Of a stretch of DNA of 64,000 nucleotides, positions 1-12,583 are shown piece after piece. Position numbers and translations under genes: made by a program. Numbering within the stretch: position 1 is the first letter of the stretch; each line of letters opens with the position of its first letter. The DNA lies in NCBI GenBank assembly GCA_015680905.1, contig CM027379.1, positions 29,530,501 through 29,594,500 on the forward strand. Reading direction: 5' to 3'. This DNA is from Coptis chinensis. Taxonomy: Eukaryota > Streptophyta > Magnoliopsida > Ranunculales > Ranunculaceae. The notes beneath the pieces were generated by a model that was given only the letters and a program-made list of their open reading frames with translations, ran no database searches and was not told the DNA's origin.

Positions 1-670
1 CCCTACTTCAATAGATATAAGATCTTTCTCTCATTTCCCATGTGGAGGCACCTCCCCTCATAACTCATATTTAACTCCATCTTATCCCCAAATCAAATAA
101 AGCCAAAATTAAGCACTATTTGGCACAAAAAGTCTAGTCAAGGTATTTACTACATGCAAGGTGTCAATTTGTGCCAATAATTTGGTACTTTTATCTTGAC
201 TTGCTTCATGATTGATGACTCATGTCTTCTTGGGGCCCCACAAAGTGGGTCCAAGTGTTGTGTTCATTAGTGGGCTCGTAAGTCGATTTCAGCAAGATCT
301 GGCATGAGGTAGAACTTGTCATGCTGATTGTCTAGGCAGCTTACTTGCCGAAACCGGAGTCCAGGTTCAAGAGATATGAACTCCGGAAGTTGACATTTTT
401 TTTACGTAGTACCGTTCTTACTCGATTCTGTCATGTTTGAGTCCCCAGGCTTTAATCCGGCTTTGTTGAGCTTCACATGGGCTGATTTGGAAGACTTCAG
501 ATATATACATTATTCCCGTGCTTTAATGCAGGTTTAACCATTATTTTCACGTTAACTGCGATAACCTGCAAAAGTACGAAAATATATTTATTTCATGATT
601 ATTATACACATAATTAACCAAATTTCTATGTCTCTACGTGGTTTGATATTACAGTTTTTGGTGCTTATCA
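1..670 (-). repeat. Athila-type LTR (3' LTR of a minus-strand element, cut by window edge)
   Basis: The stretch from about 240 to 670 recurs with modest divergence at 9337-9758 and at 13919-14269 plus 18581-18664. All copies end on the right in ...TTATCA, so on the minus strand the repeat starts TGATAA, as an LTR should start with TG. The bases just right of it (671-690) read on the minus strand as a G-rich polypurine tract, which marks this copy as the 3' LTR of a minus-oriented retrotransposon. Positions 1-240 have no second copy here and are assigned by continuity only. Its far end lies outside the window. Confidence 0.7.
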
Positions 671-2338
671 CACAACCCCCAAACAGCAGTTTGCTTGTTT
701 TCAAGCAAAGAAGAAACATTAAAACAGAAAAGTGGCCAAAAATGTGTAATCCTAACTAATTCTCGTTTAGCATAGTGTAGTTGCATTGACCATATGCAAC
801 AAGGCCTTAAACCACTAGGACTTCCCTAATGGACGAGTTATAGCCTCGTGAGAGTTTTCCAGAGAAGATACTCACAAACTTCATCTATACTACAATGACT
901 CAGTAACAAAAGCTTGTTTCCTAAATTAATCTCAGATATCTATACATCTCCTTAGCGGGGAACGAGAATAAATTCCTCTGAAACTCAAGTTAATATGTAT
1001 ACAATAATTAAAACATTTACATATGAATATGCATACAGTGAACCTTACATTGAAATGTACAAGCAGGGCCATTTATGGATCCTTTGGAGAGCGTCCTTAA
1101 ATAGGTTCTTACAGGTATGTGTCGAAACACAAATTAGCTCATAATTTTTCCACTCAGGTTTTGCTAACACCAGTGTGCAGTGGCATACTTTTTCTCACAT
1201 CTCAATGACAAACAGAGGAGCCGAGGTCGATCAATCACATCTACTACTTATTATCACACCATCCTACTCCTAATTGAACTAGTGGTCTTTATTAGGTATT
1301 GTGGGGATTAGGTGATAGTGTAGAAGAAAATGGAAATGGAAAATCAAAAATGATGAGTATGAGAGAATAAGGTTTCCAAAATATTTACACTAGATAAATC
1401 CTTGTTTTCTTTACCTTGCTTCTACATTAGTTTCCATACTTAGCTCTTTTAAACTTTTGGACTCCTTTTGATTTTGATTTGATTTTCGAGGAGTTCTATC
1501 CTTGATTTTTCTTTTGATTTTTGGAAATATTTTTCTATTTTTCTTTCTTTATTTTTCTTTAGGAAGCAAGTAACTGATTTTTCTTTGGGACAAGTCTTTC
1601 TCTTTATCTTTCCACATCTCCTCCTATTTCTCATACTCATCATTCAGGTGGGTTTATTTTATTTAGGGGTTAATAAATGGGTAAAGAAGTTTTGGTGAAA
1701 GTGAAAGGTTTGATGAACGGTTTAATAGGGCGACTAGCGGTAAAATTTATAACATGTATAAATTTTTGGCTATGTCAATCCAAAGAATGCCTAAATTCTC
1801 GCCTAGGGTTCGGATGGTGATCAAGTAAGTAGACGCGTGATTTTCTCTATTCGGAAAAACTACTCCTCCGTGTCATTACTCATAATTCACACATATCGAG
1901 GCTTTTTGGTTAGATTCTCACAAGATTGGTAATTTAAGTAACTAACCGTGGGTTCCAGAAACTTACTGTTATGTACAATCGATGATACTCAGTGCATGAA
2001 TACTCATGAAAAAATGTCAAAACTATTGTGTACGTATTATCTTACTTTTCTTAAGAACAAACCCTAATTCGAATGCTAATGTGAAATTTCTAGATAATTT
2101 TCATCATAGAAAAGGAAACAAGACTTTGTCACTATGTACATTCACTAAAAAGAAAATAGCAACTATTTACATCCTACAGGTTGTCTAAGTTTTTGCTACA
2201 GGTTTAAAGCCCACCCCCAAACATAATGGTGCTTAGTCTTTGAAATATCAATAGATGAAGAAAGAAATTACCTGAGAACCTTGAGCAAAATTAAGGCTGG
2301 ATAGCTGCAACAGAAAATTATTCTAACATAATATATTA
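671..2338 (-). mobile_element. Athila internal 3' untranslated region with polypurine tract
   Basis: On the minus strand this ends in a polypurine tract (TGTTTGGGGGTTGTG, about 671-685) directly against the LTR start. The part from about 671 to 1330 is repeated in reverse orientation at 11902-12583, where it again ends in the same kind of tract and an LTR start. Two inverted copies with the same PPT-LTR junction identify it as the 3' noncoding end of the Athila element. No credible coding region was found from 1330 to 2338; short ORFs there are AT-rich noise. Confidence 0.6.
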
Positions 2339-2827
2339 GAGTTTATGGCTATTTAGTACCACGTACTTTCAATTTTTTTTTCCTAAATAGTACCCATACT
2401 TTTTTTCTTACCTATTAGTACCCTGAACTCTCAATTTGTTTCAATTTAGTACCTCAGTCTCTTTTCCATCTCAATCCGTCTAATTTTGCTAACGGCAAGC
2501 TCACGTGAATAGTCAATTTGAGCTTGGTTTCTCTAATTAGCGAGGCTAAATAACCCAATTAGGTATGTGGACACATTACGAACACGTGGAAAGGCAAGGG
2601 GATCCAATTAATTTGTGTCCACGTAACTAATTGGGTTATTTAGTCTTGCTAATTAGATAAACCAAGCACACACCGTTAAAGAAATTAGACAGATTGAGAT
2701 GGAAAAGAGACTGAGGTACTAAATTAAGACAAATTGAGAGTTCGTGGTACTAATAAGCGAGAAAAAAAGTATAGGTACCATTTAGGGAAAAAAATGAATG
2801 TACGTGGTACTAAATAGTCATAAACTC
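2339..2827. mobile_element. Fold-back MITE with arms of about 240 bp, 10-bp flanking repeats
   Basis: The left end GAGTTTATGGCTATTTAGTA matches the reverse complement of the right end (GAGTTTATGACTATTTAGTA), and the match continues with scattered changes for roughly 240 bases per arm. The 489-bp element is therefore almost entirely one inverted repeat. Both sides carry TAATATATTA (2329-2338 and 2828-2837), a possible 10-bp target duplication; this decamer is itself a palindrome, so a chance match in AT-rich DNA is possible. Length and long arms would fit a Mutator-like nonautonomous element. No coding capacity. Confidence 0.8.
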
Positions 2828-2975
2828 TAATATATTATACATAAATAGATAATTAAAATGATAGCACACCAATCACAACTATATACAAGTAAATATATGT
2901 ACACAGTGACCTACTCAAATTTACCAAACCGTAGACACTGCTAGTCTCTCGTCATCTCGAGTGAAATGCATTTCC

Positions 2976-5183
2976 TTAGCATCGCGCCAATAGATAATAG
3001 TTTGCAAAATGGTGCTCCATTGTGGTGCACCTTATTCGTTCAAGTGTGCCAACATATCTTCGTCGTTCGGGAGGCCATCTGCCAGGTTTAACGCCTTTTT
3101 CTTTAATTGCAAGACCATCACCATATGTTCTAAGAAAAGTAGGCCATGAAAAGGAATGGGATGAGTTCTGGCTTATGTATGGCCATGTTGTCGCAGGCTT
3201 GTGAAAAGGAAGATCCAAAGTTAGGGCAAGCATTGGCTCAGAAAAGATATGATGTATGCCACCAACTTGGATTGTGAACCCGTCTAAGAAAAAGCCTTGG
3301 ACATGATTAAATGCTTGGGTGTCTCCTATATTGGCATAAAAGTATGCAGCCAAACTTGTAGAATAAGTTTGGTCAGGTTGAAGAAGTAGGGAAGACCGCC
3401 CGATGTTGTTGATGTAGTTACGGAAATGAAGGCCATAAGCATTGGAATCCATCATAGCCGGAAAGGATTGCTCAGGAATGACTATTGGTGTAGCCATGGT
3501 TGATGAAGATAGGTTAGATGGAGTAGAGAGAGATGTGATTTATAGCGGGAAATCCTGAAAGACTATCAATCAGTGTGTTGGGAAGTCCAAGAATAAATCA
3601 TCACTCTGTGTGAAGCAATGATAAGGTCCCACCACAAGGAAATCAAATATGGTCTCCACGCGTGCTGATAAAGTGGAAGAAAGTTTGTCGTGATGGATGG
3701 AAGAGTATTGTAGAAGATAAGGCTTTTCTGCAAACAAATTTAAAACAATAGTTTATAATTTTTCTAGAAACGATGGTTTATTGAGAATAACAAGAATTAT
3801 TACAACCTCATGACACAATATTCTTCACCACTGCTGAACAAAAGAAAATAGAAAACATCACAAGTGGTTTACTAAAAGATAAACATAACTAGAAACCTAA
3901 TTAAAGGTGGAACAAAAGCCAATGCTTTGTTGACGACAAGGGTAGTTATGTGGAAGCAAAATCATTTACAAGACTATTAAGTTGATCAATCTTCTGGATG
4001 AGATGCTGTTGTAGTTCACCCTGGTTTGTGGAAAAATCACTTTGGTTTGTCATTATAAGAGTGTGATTTTCCAAAAACTATGAGTGGTTTAGCAAGAATT
4101 CTTCTTATGCCACTTCTCACATTGCCTGAATTTCCTATAATTCCAGCAGACTTTTAAAGATGACTTCCTGACATGCATGCAGTGCGCAAGCCTTGGTGAA
4201 TAAATAGAAGTCCTTCCATAGGATTGAAGATGTTATGCATGGCATTTTCATCAAAGAAATGTTCAGAGTATGAGTTGTGGTCTTCTTGTTCCTCTGGCAG
4301 GTTCATTAGAGTATCTGGAGTCCAAAAACTAGTGGTGCACTTTTCATGAATTATAGTAAGGCGAGCTATTTGAAGAGGTATTTCGGGATGAACAATTGGA
4401 TAACCCCAGTGCAACATAATTCGCATGACTAGGGGTAGGCAAAGGGGCTAACCATTTTTTGTTCCTGGTGATCAAGTTCTAGAGAAATTGGATTATAAAA
4501 AAGTCATCCCTTTGAGTCTGCATCACCCAGAGTAAGTAGAGTAAAGGTTCGGTCACTTCAGATGTTTTTGGTATTCCAGCCACATTGTGTCCTAACCAGT
4601 GGAGAACGGATTGTTGATTATGTTGCAAAGAGCGTTGAAGAACAACGTTGTTTTTATTTCCGAGTATGCCATGAGATACAGTGGCCTACATTAGTTGCTT
4701 GACGGTATAAAATTTTGGTTGTTGAACATGCACCTCACGGTTCGCCATTGGAATTTGAAGGATTTCGAAGATGACTTATGGAGTCAATTCAAAACATTAT
4801 CCATGGGCATGGAAATAGAATTTACCATTGTCAAGTTCGCTAAATTGGTAGAACATCATAACAAAATCCCTGGAATAGGCAGCTGCCGAATGATATAGCA
4901 GAGGCATCCATCCTTGACGTAAACTTTCAGTGTAAAAATATGGGGAAAACAGACCTTCATGAAAAAAAAATTTAAAACTCTCGGGCATTATTTTTATTGA
5001 GTGATCCATTTGAAAGTATGAGTGAGGGAAAAATAGTGAAGAATGAGTGAAATGAAGATGGCTGAAAGAAAGAGATTTATAGCTAAGATATGAACATTTA
5101 TGGATCAGGAAAGCAAGTGCAGTTAGATCTGAAATTAATATGTGGGGAAAATACAGATAAAACATGTGCTCTTGTCGCATCAC
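2976..5183 (-). pseudogene. Broken ORFs in the env position of the Athila element
   Basis: Three open stretches lie on the minus strand: 3497-2976 (173 codons), 4426-4154 (90 codons) and 5183-4797 (128 codons). The first starts MATPIVIPEQ and contains a segment (YFYANIGDTQ onward) that resembles, by eye, the conserved domain of the plant retrotransposon-associated putative transposon proteins. They lie upstream, in minus-strand order, of the Athila 3' region and LTR, where Athila elements carry a poorly conserved env-like ORF. Frames are not continuous, so this is a decayed region. A small unrelated host gene at 2976-3497 cannot be excluded. Confidence 0.4.
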
Positions 5184-6290
5184 ATTTATGTGGCAGTACG
5201 TTCAAAAGAGAATCTCCCAAGTGGGTTCTTTAACGGCAGATTCCCAAGACAATTAAGAGGTGTTTAGAAATATTAGATAATACAGAGGAAGGTTTCACAG
5301 GGCAGTTAGACCAACATGTATTGTCTATCTTGAGTTGTCAAACAGGGCATTTAAAGTCATGTCCCTAAGACTACTATTGAGGCATGCAAAGAGATAAAAT
5401 GTACGGATGAAGGTGCCACAGTATAGTTAGACCTACACATAAATTTGGACTTGATATAGCAATCCTCAATAATGGAAGATGGATAGATTTTATAGAGTCG
5501 TGTGCGCGACATTTCTTAGGCCTACCGAAGTAGCGTGCGTGACTTGCTTTGAACACAAAGAGTCGAGATTGATTTATTTTTGTGAGTGATTGATTTTTTA
5601 TATTTTATATGGGTTTTATGATTTTTTTTAATGTTTATGATAAGGTAAAAATACAACTAATACACACAAATATTAAATAGGGCACTTCCCCATTTAATGC
5701 GTAAACCATACAAATATTTGAGAATTATTTAACACACCACACTAATACACAAAAAATATTAAAGAAAATGAAAGATGTATGTTACATAGATCTAGACATT
5801 TTGAAGGATGTTATGCATAACTAACAGTATGATAACGATAAACACCATTATCAGGAAGACCTTAAATGCAACATCACATTGCTTTTCCTCGAATTTCTCG
5901 ATCGGATCCATTATGTTGAAAACGAGGAGAGGTGGTGAAGATTAATTTGTGGAGAGAGAGAGAGAGAATGGGATGAGTGAAGTATGGTGAGGAGGGTTGA
6001 GTTTTATAGCTAAAAATCTGTCCGTTTGGGGGGAAGCGTGCGAACTAGAGCCGTTGGGCCTAGTGGAGAATCTGTCCATTGGGTGTATTATTTGTGGATC
6101 AGTCCGTTGGACATAGTGATGGATCAGTCTGTTAGACTCGATTATTAGGCCCAATTTGTAATGCCCGTTATGTCCGGGATTTCTCGAAAAACTTGAAACG
6201 CAGAATCCCGATTCATTTCAACTCCAAATTTGACAAATGAGCTACCAAAATTATCAGCATGAAAAATGTCATTTAATAGAATATCGCATG
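5184..6290. other. Stretch without recognised gene; GA microsatellite
   Basis: AT-rich DNA with only short open frames, for example 70 codons on the minus strand at 5942-6154. A GA/AG run lies at about 5951-5968. The 6000-6130 stretch repeats short 'CCGTTGG/CTGTTAG' motifs. It is probably the upstream part of the same degraded retroelement, but nothing here proves it. Confidence 0.4.
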
Positions 6291-7540
6291 CTCAAATGTA
6301 AACTTGATTTTGAAAAAGGTGGGAGAAGTAGTTGATACAACTAAGATTGAAGCCATTGCCCGTGTCCCTAGTAGGCAACATCCAATGTTGAACACGAATC
6401 TTGTTGGGCACTGTGTTAGTACTAAAAGGAAATGGAAAAGAAACTAATATATACATGGTGAGTCTTTTAACGTCAGATCCTCAAGACGATTCCCAACAAG
6501 TGGGAGCAACGTCATGGTGACAAAGTTTATCTTGCTAAGCTGGTGTCAGGCAAAAATATACCTTATACTGGCAAGTATCGGATAGTGATTGAAAACCTGG
6601 ACAGAAAGGTGTTTGACAACACATACACTACCCCATCCATCGTGCACGTCATTTACGAGCAAAAGTACTATGGCCATTACCTATTCGGGATGAGTAAGAC
6701 TTACACCAAATGTTTAGCTAAAGTTCATGAAGAAGAGGGTAGAAAAGGGAAGAGAAGGAAGGAGTGGAAATTTTTGGTACCCATTGGTTTACCAAAAGGC
6801 ACGTTTGCTCGATTATCAGAAGACATTTATTCTCAGTTCTGAACTAAAGTTGTTATGGACTATGGTTTCGGTGCTTGCAACCACACACTCTAAAAGATTT
6901 GAGAAAATAAAAGAAAAGAGGGCCCGGGTACCTTAATGGTGCACTCCATTTATATAAGAATAATGGAATAGAGTACAACTAAAGAAAAAAATGAGTTGTT
7001 TAAATCTAGATGCTTGATACTTTAATCAAACCGTGTGGGGTCCTCCATTATCAATAAATAATTTATCATAAATCAACAACCGAAAAAGTTGTGAATCTGT
7101 CCAACTAACACATTTTTCACCCCCAAATAGATTTAGACACCAAGATTCGTTACCCCGAGGTTTAGTGGACTGAGAACCTAAGCTAGCGTTCATTTTGGTT
7201 TTTCTCAAACGGAATGGTATTCGAGTAGATGACGATGAGAAAAATGATGCTCATAAAGCACACTTGAGATGTAGATGTTTCAGAAGGAATGAGTAATTTG
7301 GTTTAGCACTAAACTCTTTGAATGAGTGGGGCTCTACTGTATCGTATTTGAAAAATAAACACTCCCGTGGTTCATTCATGGGTATGGCATTCTTGACAGA
7401 AGGATTGAAAAACTTCGTGAAGAACGGGAGAGGCGAGAAAGTCGAGTGCAAACTCAAGGTTATGTTGAAAGGGTGGAGAATGGAAAATCGTGGTGATAGA
7501 AGTGATAGGGTTATATACTAAAAGTATTACTTTTGTATTA
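6291..7540 (+). other. Unrecognised open frames, possible decayed element
   Basis: A 99-codon frame at 6543-6842 encodes a basic, Lys/Tyr-rich peptide (middle region KYYGHYLFGMSKTYTK, then KGKRRKEWKFLVPIGLPKG). A second frame at 7318-7521 (67 codons) is also basic (GLKNFVKNGRGEKVECKLKV). I recognise no family. The composition looks more like real coding sequence than the surrounding AT-rich DNA, but there are no obvious introns, promoter or termini. It could be a host gene fragment or an unidentified element. Confidence 0.3.
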
Positions 7541-8697
7541 ACTCTAATTTTTTATATTTTGAATGAGAATCATATGGGCAAATGTTATGCATATTATATA
7601 TGTTATTAGTTATATGCATGTGTCTAATACTTTATGTTGTAGATGATATGGTGTGAACACACAGAAGATCATATCATCAGTACCTTATAAAGTATAAGTA
7701 ATCATTCACAACCTAGATGGATTTGGACAAACCATTAGTACGGTTGTAGTATAATCTGGTATTAGTCTATCTTGACTATAAGATTACACTAGTACACCTT
7801 GTGTGTATTGAATAGGACCAAGTGAGATTGTTTCTCCTTATACTGACTATATAAGAGAACAAACGCTTCTGTTATTATGGATGCTTGTCCTCCTAATCCG
7901 GATATAATAACGGGCACTTACATGCATTGTACATTGCTTTAAATTATCAATGAGTGAGATTCATTTGTGAATCAACAAACTCAATGGATTGGGTAATGAC
8001 ATTGTATGTAAAGTGTGCTGTTGATTATAGAAGGAATCCGTGTCCCGCAAGAAGTCGGGTTGATGATGTCCCCTTGAGGAGCTCAAAAAGATTGTCATGT
8101 AAACCCTGCAGGTGGATTTATTCCAACATGACAATGAGGTTGAGTGGTACTACTCAAGGACATAAGAAGTTGATTAATGTAGTTGTCAATAACTTGACTT
8201 AATCAACGGACATTCGATATCTTAAACACGGGGAGATCAACAAGCATATAATATGGAGCCCATAAACGCTGACACATAATTTGGGATTAGGGCGGTAGTG
8301 CAACAATGGCCTTTAGTGGAATAAGCCATTTGTTGACGGACTTGGGCCGTGTGTTCTGGGCGAACATGGGAAGCCCAAGCCCGTCAGGAGGCCCAACCCT
8401 AATTTCTCCTCATGGTCCCTGTTATAGCCTATAAATAGAATACTTTCTCTTTGGCCAAAATTCACTATTCATTGTTCTGAAAAAGAGGCAAGAAAAGTAG
8501 ATCTGAATTCATTTCTGATCTTGAGAGAAAGAAAGGGATTGGTAGATCGTTGTCTACACAACGACCAATCTATTCTAAAGGAATACAACAGAAGATCAAG
8601 GAGTTGATTGTTGATTCGGATTCACAAAGTTTGGATTCTCAGAGTTATCAAAACCGGATCTAAAAGGTATGTTCCAATCACAAATCGTGGACACCCA
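7541..8697 (+). repeat. Possible LTR or promoter region of an unidentified retroelement
   Basis: The stretch contains a TATA-type motif (CCTATAAATAG at about 8429-8439) followed by a 5'-leader-like segment rich in AAAG and GATC motifs, with no coding frame above 82 codons. This promoter-then-leader layout is typical of an LTR. No matching partner copy or primer binding site was found in the window, so the boundaries and the class (copia or LARD/TRIM) are unresolved. Confidence 0.35.
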
Positions 8698-9336
8698 TTA
8701 ATTCCGCTGCGCATGGTGTTCGCGGTTTGTAGAAATAGTCATTCTGAAATAACGGTTCCTACAAGAAGGTGGGTGGGTTTCTATAGGTGGTAACTCATTA
8801 GAGGCTCTCAAGAATTCAAAGTATTCATCATATAACTTGTCTAGATTTACATGATAATCCTCATCTACAAAAGTATGGGCATCTTTAAGGAAATCGTCAA
8901 TATCCTCAATAGTGAAGTCGATAAAGAAATTATGATCTTTGTCGTCCTCCGTAAGAAGAATGGGTACCAACGTTGGAGTTAAGACATCAACCGAACTAAA
9001 GATCATGTTGATCTCACCATCCACAGTTTATGGCATCAAATTGAAAACATTTATTTCCACAGTGAGATTTCCAAAGGACATGGTCATGGAACCATCACGA
9101 TAATTGATGAGGGCATTAAAAGATGCCCTAAGATGATAGGAATGGAATCACAGGCAACTTCTGTATCCATAATGACAAAATCGATGGGATAGTAAAAGTC
9201 TTGGACTTGTATGAGGATATTTTCCACAATGCCTTTGGGATACTTAATGGAACGATCGGCTAAATGTAGAGTCATGTTGGCAGATTTAATCTCATGAAAA
9301 CCTAGTTGTTGAAATAGGTAATATGAAAGTAAGTAG
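8698..9336 (-). pseudogene. Athila-like retroviral protease remnant and downstream linker
   Basis: Read on the minus strand, 9330-9084 gives SYYLFQQLGF, then LHLADRSIKYPKGIVENILI, then DFYYPIDFVIMDT and IPIILG. This is the order of the retropepsin-like domain of Ty3/gypsy elements: the strand after the active-site loop, the ADRS/KYPKG motif and the ILGRPF block. The active-site D(S/T)G itself is missing because the sequence runs straight into an LTR at 9337. From 9083 to 8698 the acidic linker before reverse transcriptase continues in a shifted frame. It is a truncated, nonfunctional pol fragment. Confidence 0.8.
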
Positions 9337-9758
9337 GTCCAAGTATTGTGTCCATTGGTGGGCTCGTAAGTCGATTTCTGTAAAATCTGGCCTGAGGTGG
9401 AACTTGTCACGCTGATCGTCTGGGCAGCTTACTTGTCGAAACTGGAGTCCAGGTTCCAAAGATATGAACTCCGAAAGTTGATGTTTTTCTTCACGTAGTC
9501 CCATTCTGACTTGATTCTATCATGTTTGAGTCCCCGGCATTAAACCGGCTTTGTTGAGCTTCATATGGGTTGATTTGGAAGACTTCAGATATATATATTA
9601 TTCCCGTGCTTTAATGCAAGTTTAACCATTATTTTCATGTTAACTGCGAGAACCTACAAAAGTACGAAAATATATTTATTTCATGATTATTAAACACATC
9701 ATTAACCAAATTGCTATGTCTCTACGGGGTTTAATATTACAGTTTTTGGTGTTTATCA
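9337..9758 (-). repeat. Athila-type LTR fragment, second copy
   Basis: Homologous to 240-670 along its length. It shares 'TGGGCTCGTAAGTCGATTTC' near the left and ends ...GTTTATCA on the right, so it starts TGATAA on the minus strand. It separates two protease/linker fragments (8698-9336 and 9759-10330) that are not in collinear order, so it marks a junction between two different decayed elements rather than a simple insertion into one. Confidence 0.75.
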
Positions 9759-10330
9759 ATGTACGTATTTTATATCCGAAGGAAGAGGCTTTAAGTCCGG
9801 GGTGGGAGTAGTGGGTATCAAAGATTCTTGAGAAAAGTATTCTTCAAGAGAGAAAACGGATTGATGTTCATCCAAATCAGTTGACATCACGGTAGTAGGG
9901 TCAAATAGTGGTATTGACACTAATAACGTGTTAACTTCCTGAGTGTAAGAGTCAATATCAAATTCGGAAACACCAAAAGAAAGAAATTGGTGTACTTCAT
10001 CGTTAGGAAAAGAGTTTGTTAATATCAAATTCGGAAACACCGAAAGAAAGAAATTAGTGTACTTCATCGTTAAGAAAAGAGTTTGTTAAATACTCTTGCA
10101 CGAGGCTTTCAACCATGCTAATCTCACCGTCAATATCAACCTCTGGAAATTGTTTCATTAACTTGAAAACATTTACCTCAACTGAAAGATTTCTGAAGGA
10201 CATGATCATGGAACCATCCCTACAATTTATGAGGGCATTAGCATTTGCAAGGAAAGGACGCCCTAACGATAAAACGTTAAATTCCCATTTTGGTTTTATA
10301 CTTAAGTCCGAGGTCCACAGTTCAAAGTCT
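9759..10330 (-). pseudogene. Athila pol remnant: protease end to pre-RT linker
   Basis: On the minus strand from about 10260 the frame reads RPFLANANALINCRDGSM and MSFRNLSVEVNVFK, which is the C-terminal end of a gypsy retropepsin and its tail. It continues through an acidic linker to PTPDLKPLPSDIKY (about 9790-9756), the block just before reverse transcriptase in Athila/gypsy pol. A duplication of about 69 bp (roughly 9950-10018 and 10019-10087, containing TTCGGAAACACC) lies within the linker. RT itself is missing; the sequence stops at the LTR boundary at 9758. Confidence 0.75.
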
Positions 10331-11901
10331 GAAGACTAAAGTCTAAAGTCCAAAATCCGTATAGTCGTCCGTTTAGTCAAGTTACCTTACTCACGTGGGT
10401 TTGGTAGGATAGGTCGAGTAAAGGATCGTCCAAATCTTAGGGCTCGACAAGGGTTACAATTGGATTTACAACTTTTGGTGAGTAGGATTTTAGGTTATTT
10501 AGTTGGTTTAAGTATTTTAATGGTAATGCAAATAATGTAAATAAATAACGATGATTTCGACGTAAATAAACAAAGATAGAGAAACAGGGAGAGGGTTAAT
10601 TGTGCTCATGCAAGAATCATTTTCAATAGTTTATATTACCACATCACTACAGCTCTAATTCATCTCATGTTCATAGACAAACCCGAGATGACATCAAGTA
10701 CCGATCCCTAGCGAAATGCCCGCATCTCTGAGTCGCATCGCACTAGCATAAAGAGTTGAACTAATATTTCATCTCTCATAAATGATTCTAATATAGTGAA
10801 AACTAATATTGAATATATTATAAATTAAACTATGACAATTAAATAATAAGATGTGAATATGAAAAAGGAATTAAAGAGATTTGAAATCCACCTTGATTAA
10901 TCCCTAACACGCTAGTATAGAGTTTGTTGCAACCCTAATCTTTATGTTTTCACACAAGGTTCAACATAAAGATTAGGTCTTTTTATCCCTAATTATTAAT
11001 GATATCTCTATCATATCCAACTAATAATTAGCATGAGAGGAAGTTGAAAATCATTCTAAATAGAAAACCCTAGACTTGAAGCTCTTAAATACAACTATTC
11101 TATACTAGCACATCAAGTCTTTATCAAAGCTTTAATCAAACCCCTCTCATTAAGGTTTAGCTATGGTTCATTAGACTATCATGGAATAAATAATGAGAAG
11201 AAGAAAGCATAATTAAAGGAATACTTTATTAAAAATAACTTGAATTATATTAATAGTGGATAGGCTAATAAAACATAAACTTTGAAACTAGGTTAAACTA
11301 AAGAGAAGAGGTAGGAGAGAATTAGAGTTTTGCTTAGTCTTCTTTATATAGGAGAGGGTTAAGTTTACAATTTCGTGCATGGGCTTTGGAGCTATGTTTT
11401 GGGCCACTAAATCAAGCTCAAAACCTAATTACTTAAGTCCAAAAAGAGTTTCTCTGCTGGAAATTACTAAAATAACATTTGTGTCTACTTTTACACCTTT
11501 GATTGGATCAAGGTCTTGACTATTAGAGAGCCCTTTCCGAGCTGGTCGTTTTGACATATAATAGGCCCAATTCTGAGGTCTGAGTCCAAAACTACGGCCT
11601 GCGAAATTTCTATTAACTTTTATATTCTATTTTTGCCCGCATTGACTTTGGCTTTTCAACTTTGACTGGGCTTTAAAAAGGTTTTTTCTCCTTGAAACTT
11701 AGACTTTAACCATAGAACTTCTTAGCAACCAACCTTTGCTCATTTCTCTTGCAAAAATGACATATTTCTTCACGTAGTTGACTCCAAAACCTGAAATACA
11801 CAAAAGTACGTAAATAGTACTAACTCTTATTTATTATAAATATAATTGGTCTAAATGTAATATTATTAAGGGGTTAAAACTACAATTTTAGGCTCTTATC
11901 A
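10331..11901 (-). repeat. Athila-type LTR of the second family, minus orientation
   Basis: The right part matches 32600-33153 (shared blocks 'CGTGCATGGGCTT', 'GCTGGTCGTTTTGACATA', 'AAGGGGTTAAAACTAC') and ends ...GGCTCTTATCA at 11901, so it starts TGATAAGAGCC on the minus strand. It also matches the reverse complement of the start of the plus-strand LTR at 12584. The left boundary is not clear and is placed only approximately; 10331-10450 is a short AAGTC-rich repetitive stretch that may lie outside the LTR. Confidence 0.65.
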
Positions 11902-12583
11902 AATATCCATTTCCTTCCTTCTTTAACCAACACCTACGCCCCATATCACCTAATAAAGACCTCTAGCTTAATTAGGATTAATTTGGTGTGATTATAAGTG
12001 GTAGATGTGTTTGATCGACCTCGGCTTCCTTGGATTGTCATTGAGATTATGAGGAAACGTGTGCCCACTGCACACTGGAGTTAGCAAACTTGAGTAGAAA
12101 AATCAGAGTGGTATGTGTCTTGACACATCCCTTGTGAGAACCTACTTAGACACACTACCCAAAAGTTTAAAAAACGGACCTGCTATTCCATTTCATAGCA
12201 TATATAGTTCATTGTATAGTTGTTTATCTTAAGATGATTTGATTATTATACATGTATTAATTTAGGAGTTAGATTGATAATCCATGTTTAACTGCTAGCT
12301 AGTGAGATGTATAGTTATGAGATGAAATTAGGGAACAATCACTTTTATTTCTTAGTCAAAGTAGTATAAATGAAGTTTGTGCATGAGTATCTTCTCTGGA
12401 AAACTCTCATGAGACTATAACTCGTCCACTAGGGAATTCCTATTAGTTTAAGGCCTTATTGCAAATGGTCAATGCAATCGCACTCTGCGAAACGAGATTA
12501 GTTAGAACCACATTTTTTGCCACTTATCTGTTTTTATTTCTCATTTTTGTTTGAGGACAAGAAAAATGTTGTTTGGGGGTGTT
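11902..12583 (+). mobile_element. Athila internal 3' region with polypurine tract, plus orientation
   Basis: Reverse-complement copy of 671-1330. It ends in a polypurine-like tract (about 12570-12583, TGTTTGGGGGTGTT) immediately before the LTR start at 12584. It therefore belongs to a plus-oriented element whose 3' LTR follows. The minus-strand LTR at 10331-11901 abuts it on the left, which shows nesting of one element in another. Confidence 0.7.

Noticed and set aside
7954..8202. 82-codon plus-strand frame
   Set aside because: It lies inside an LTR-like or promoter-like stretch and shows no protein family pattern.
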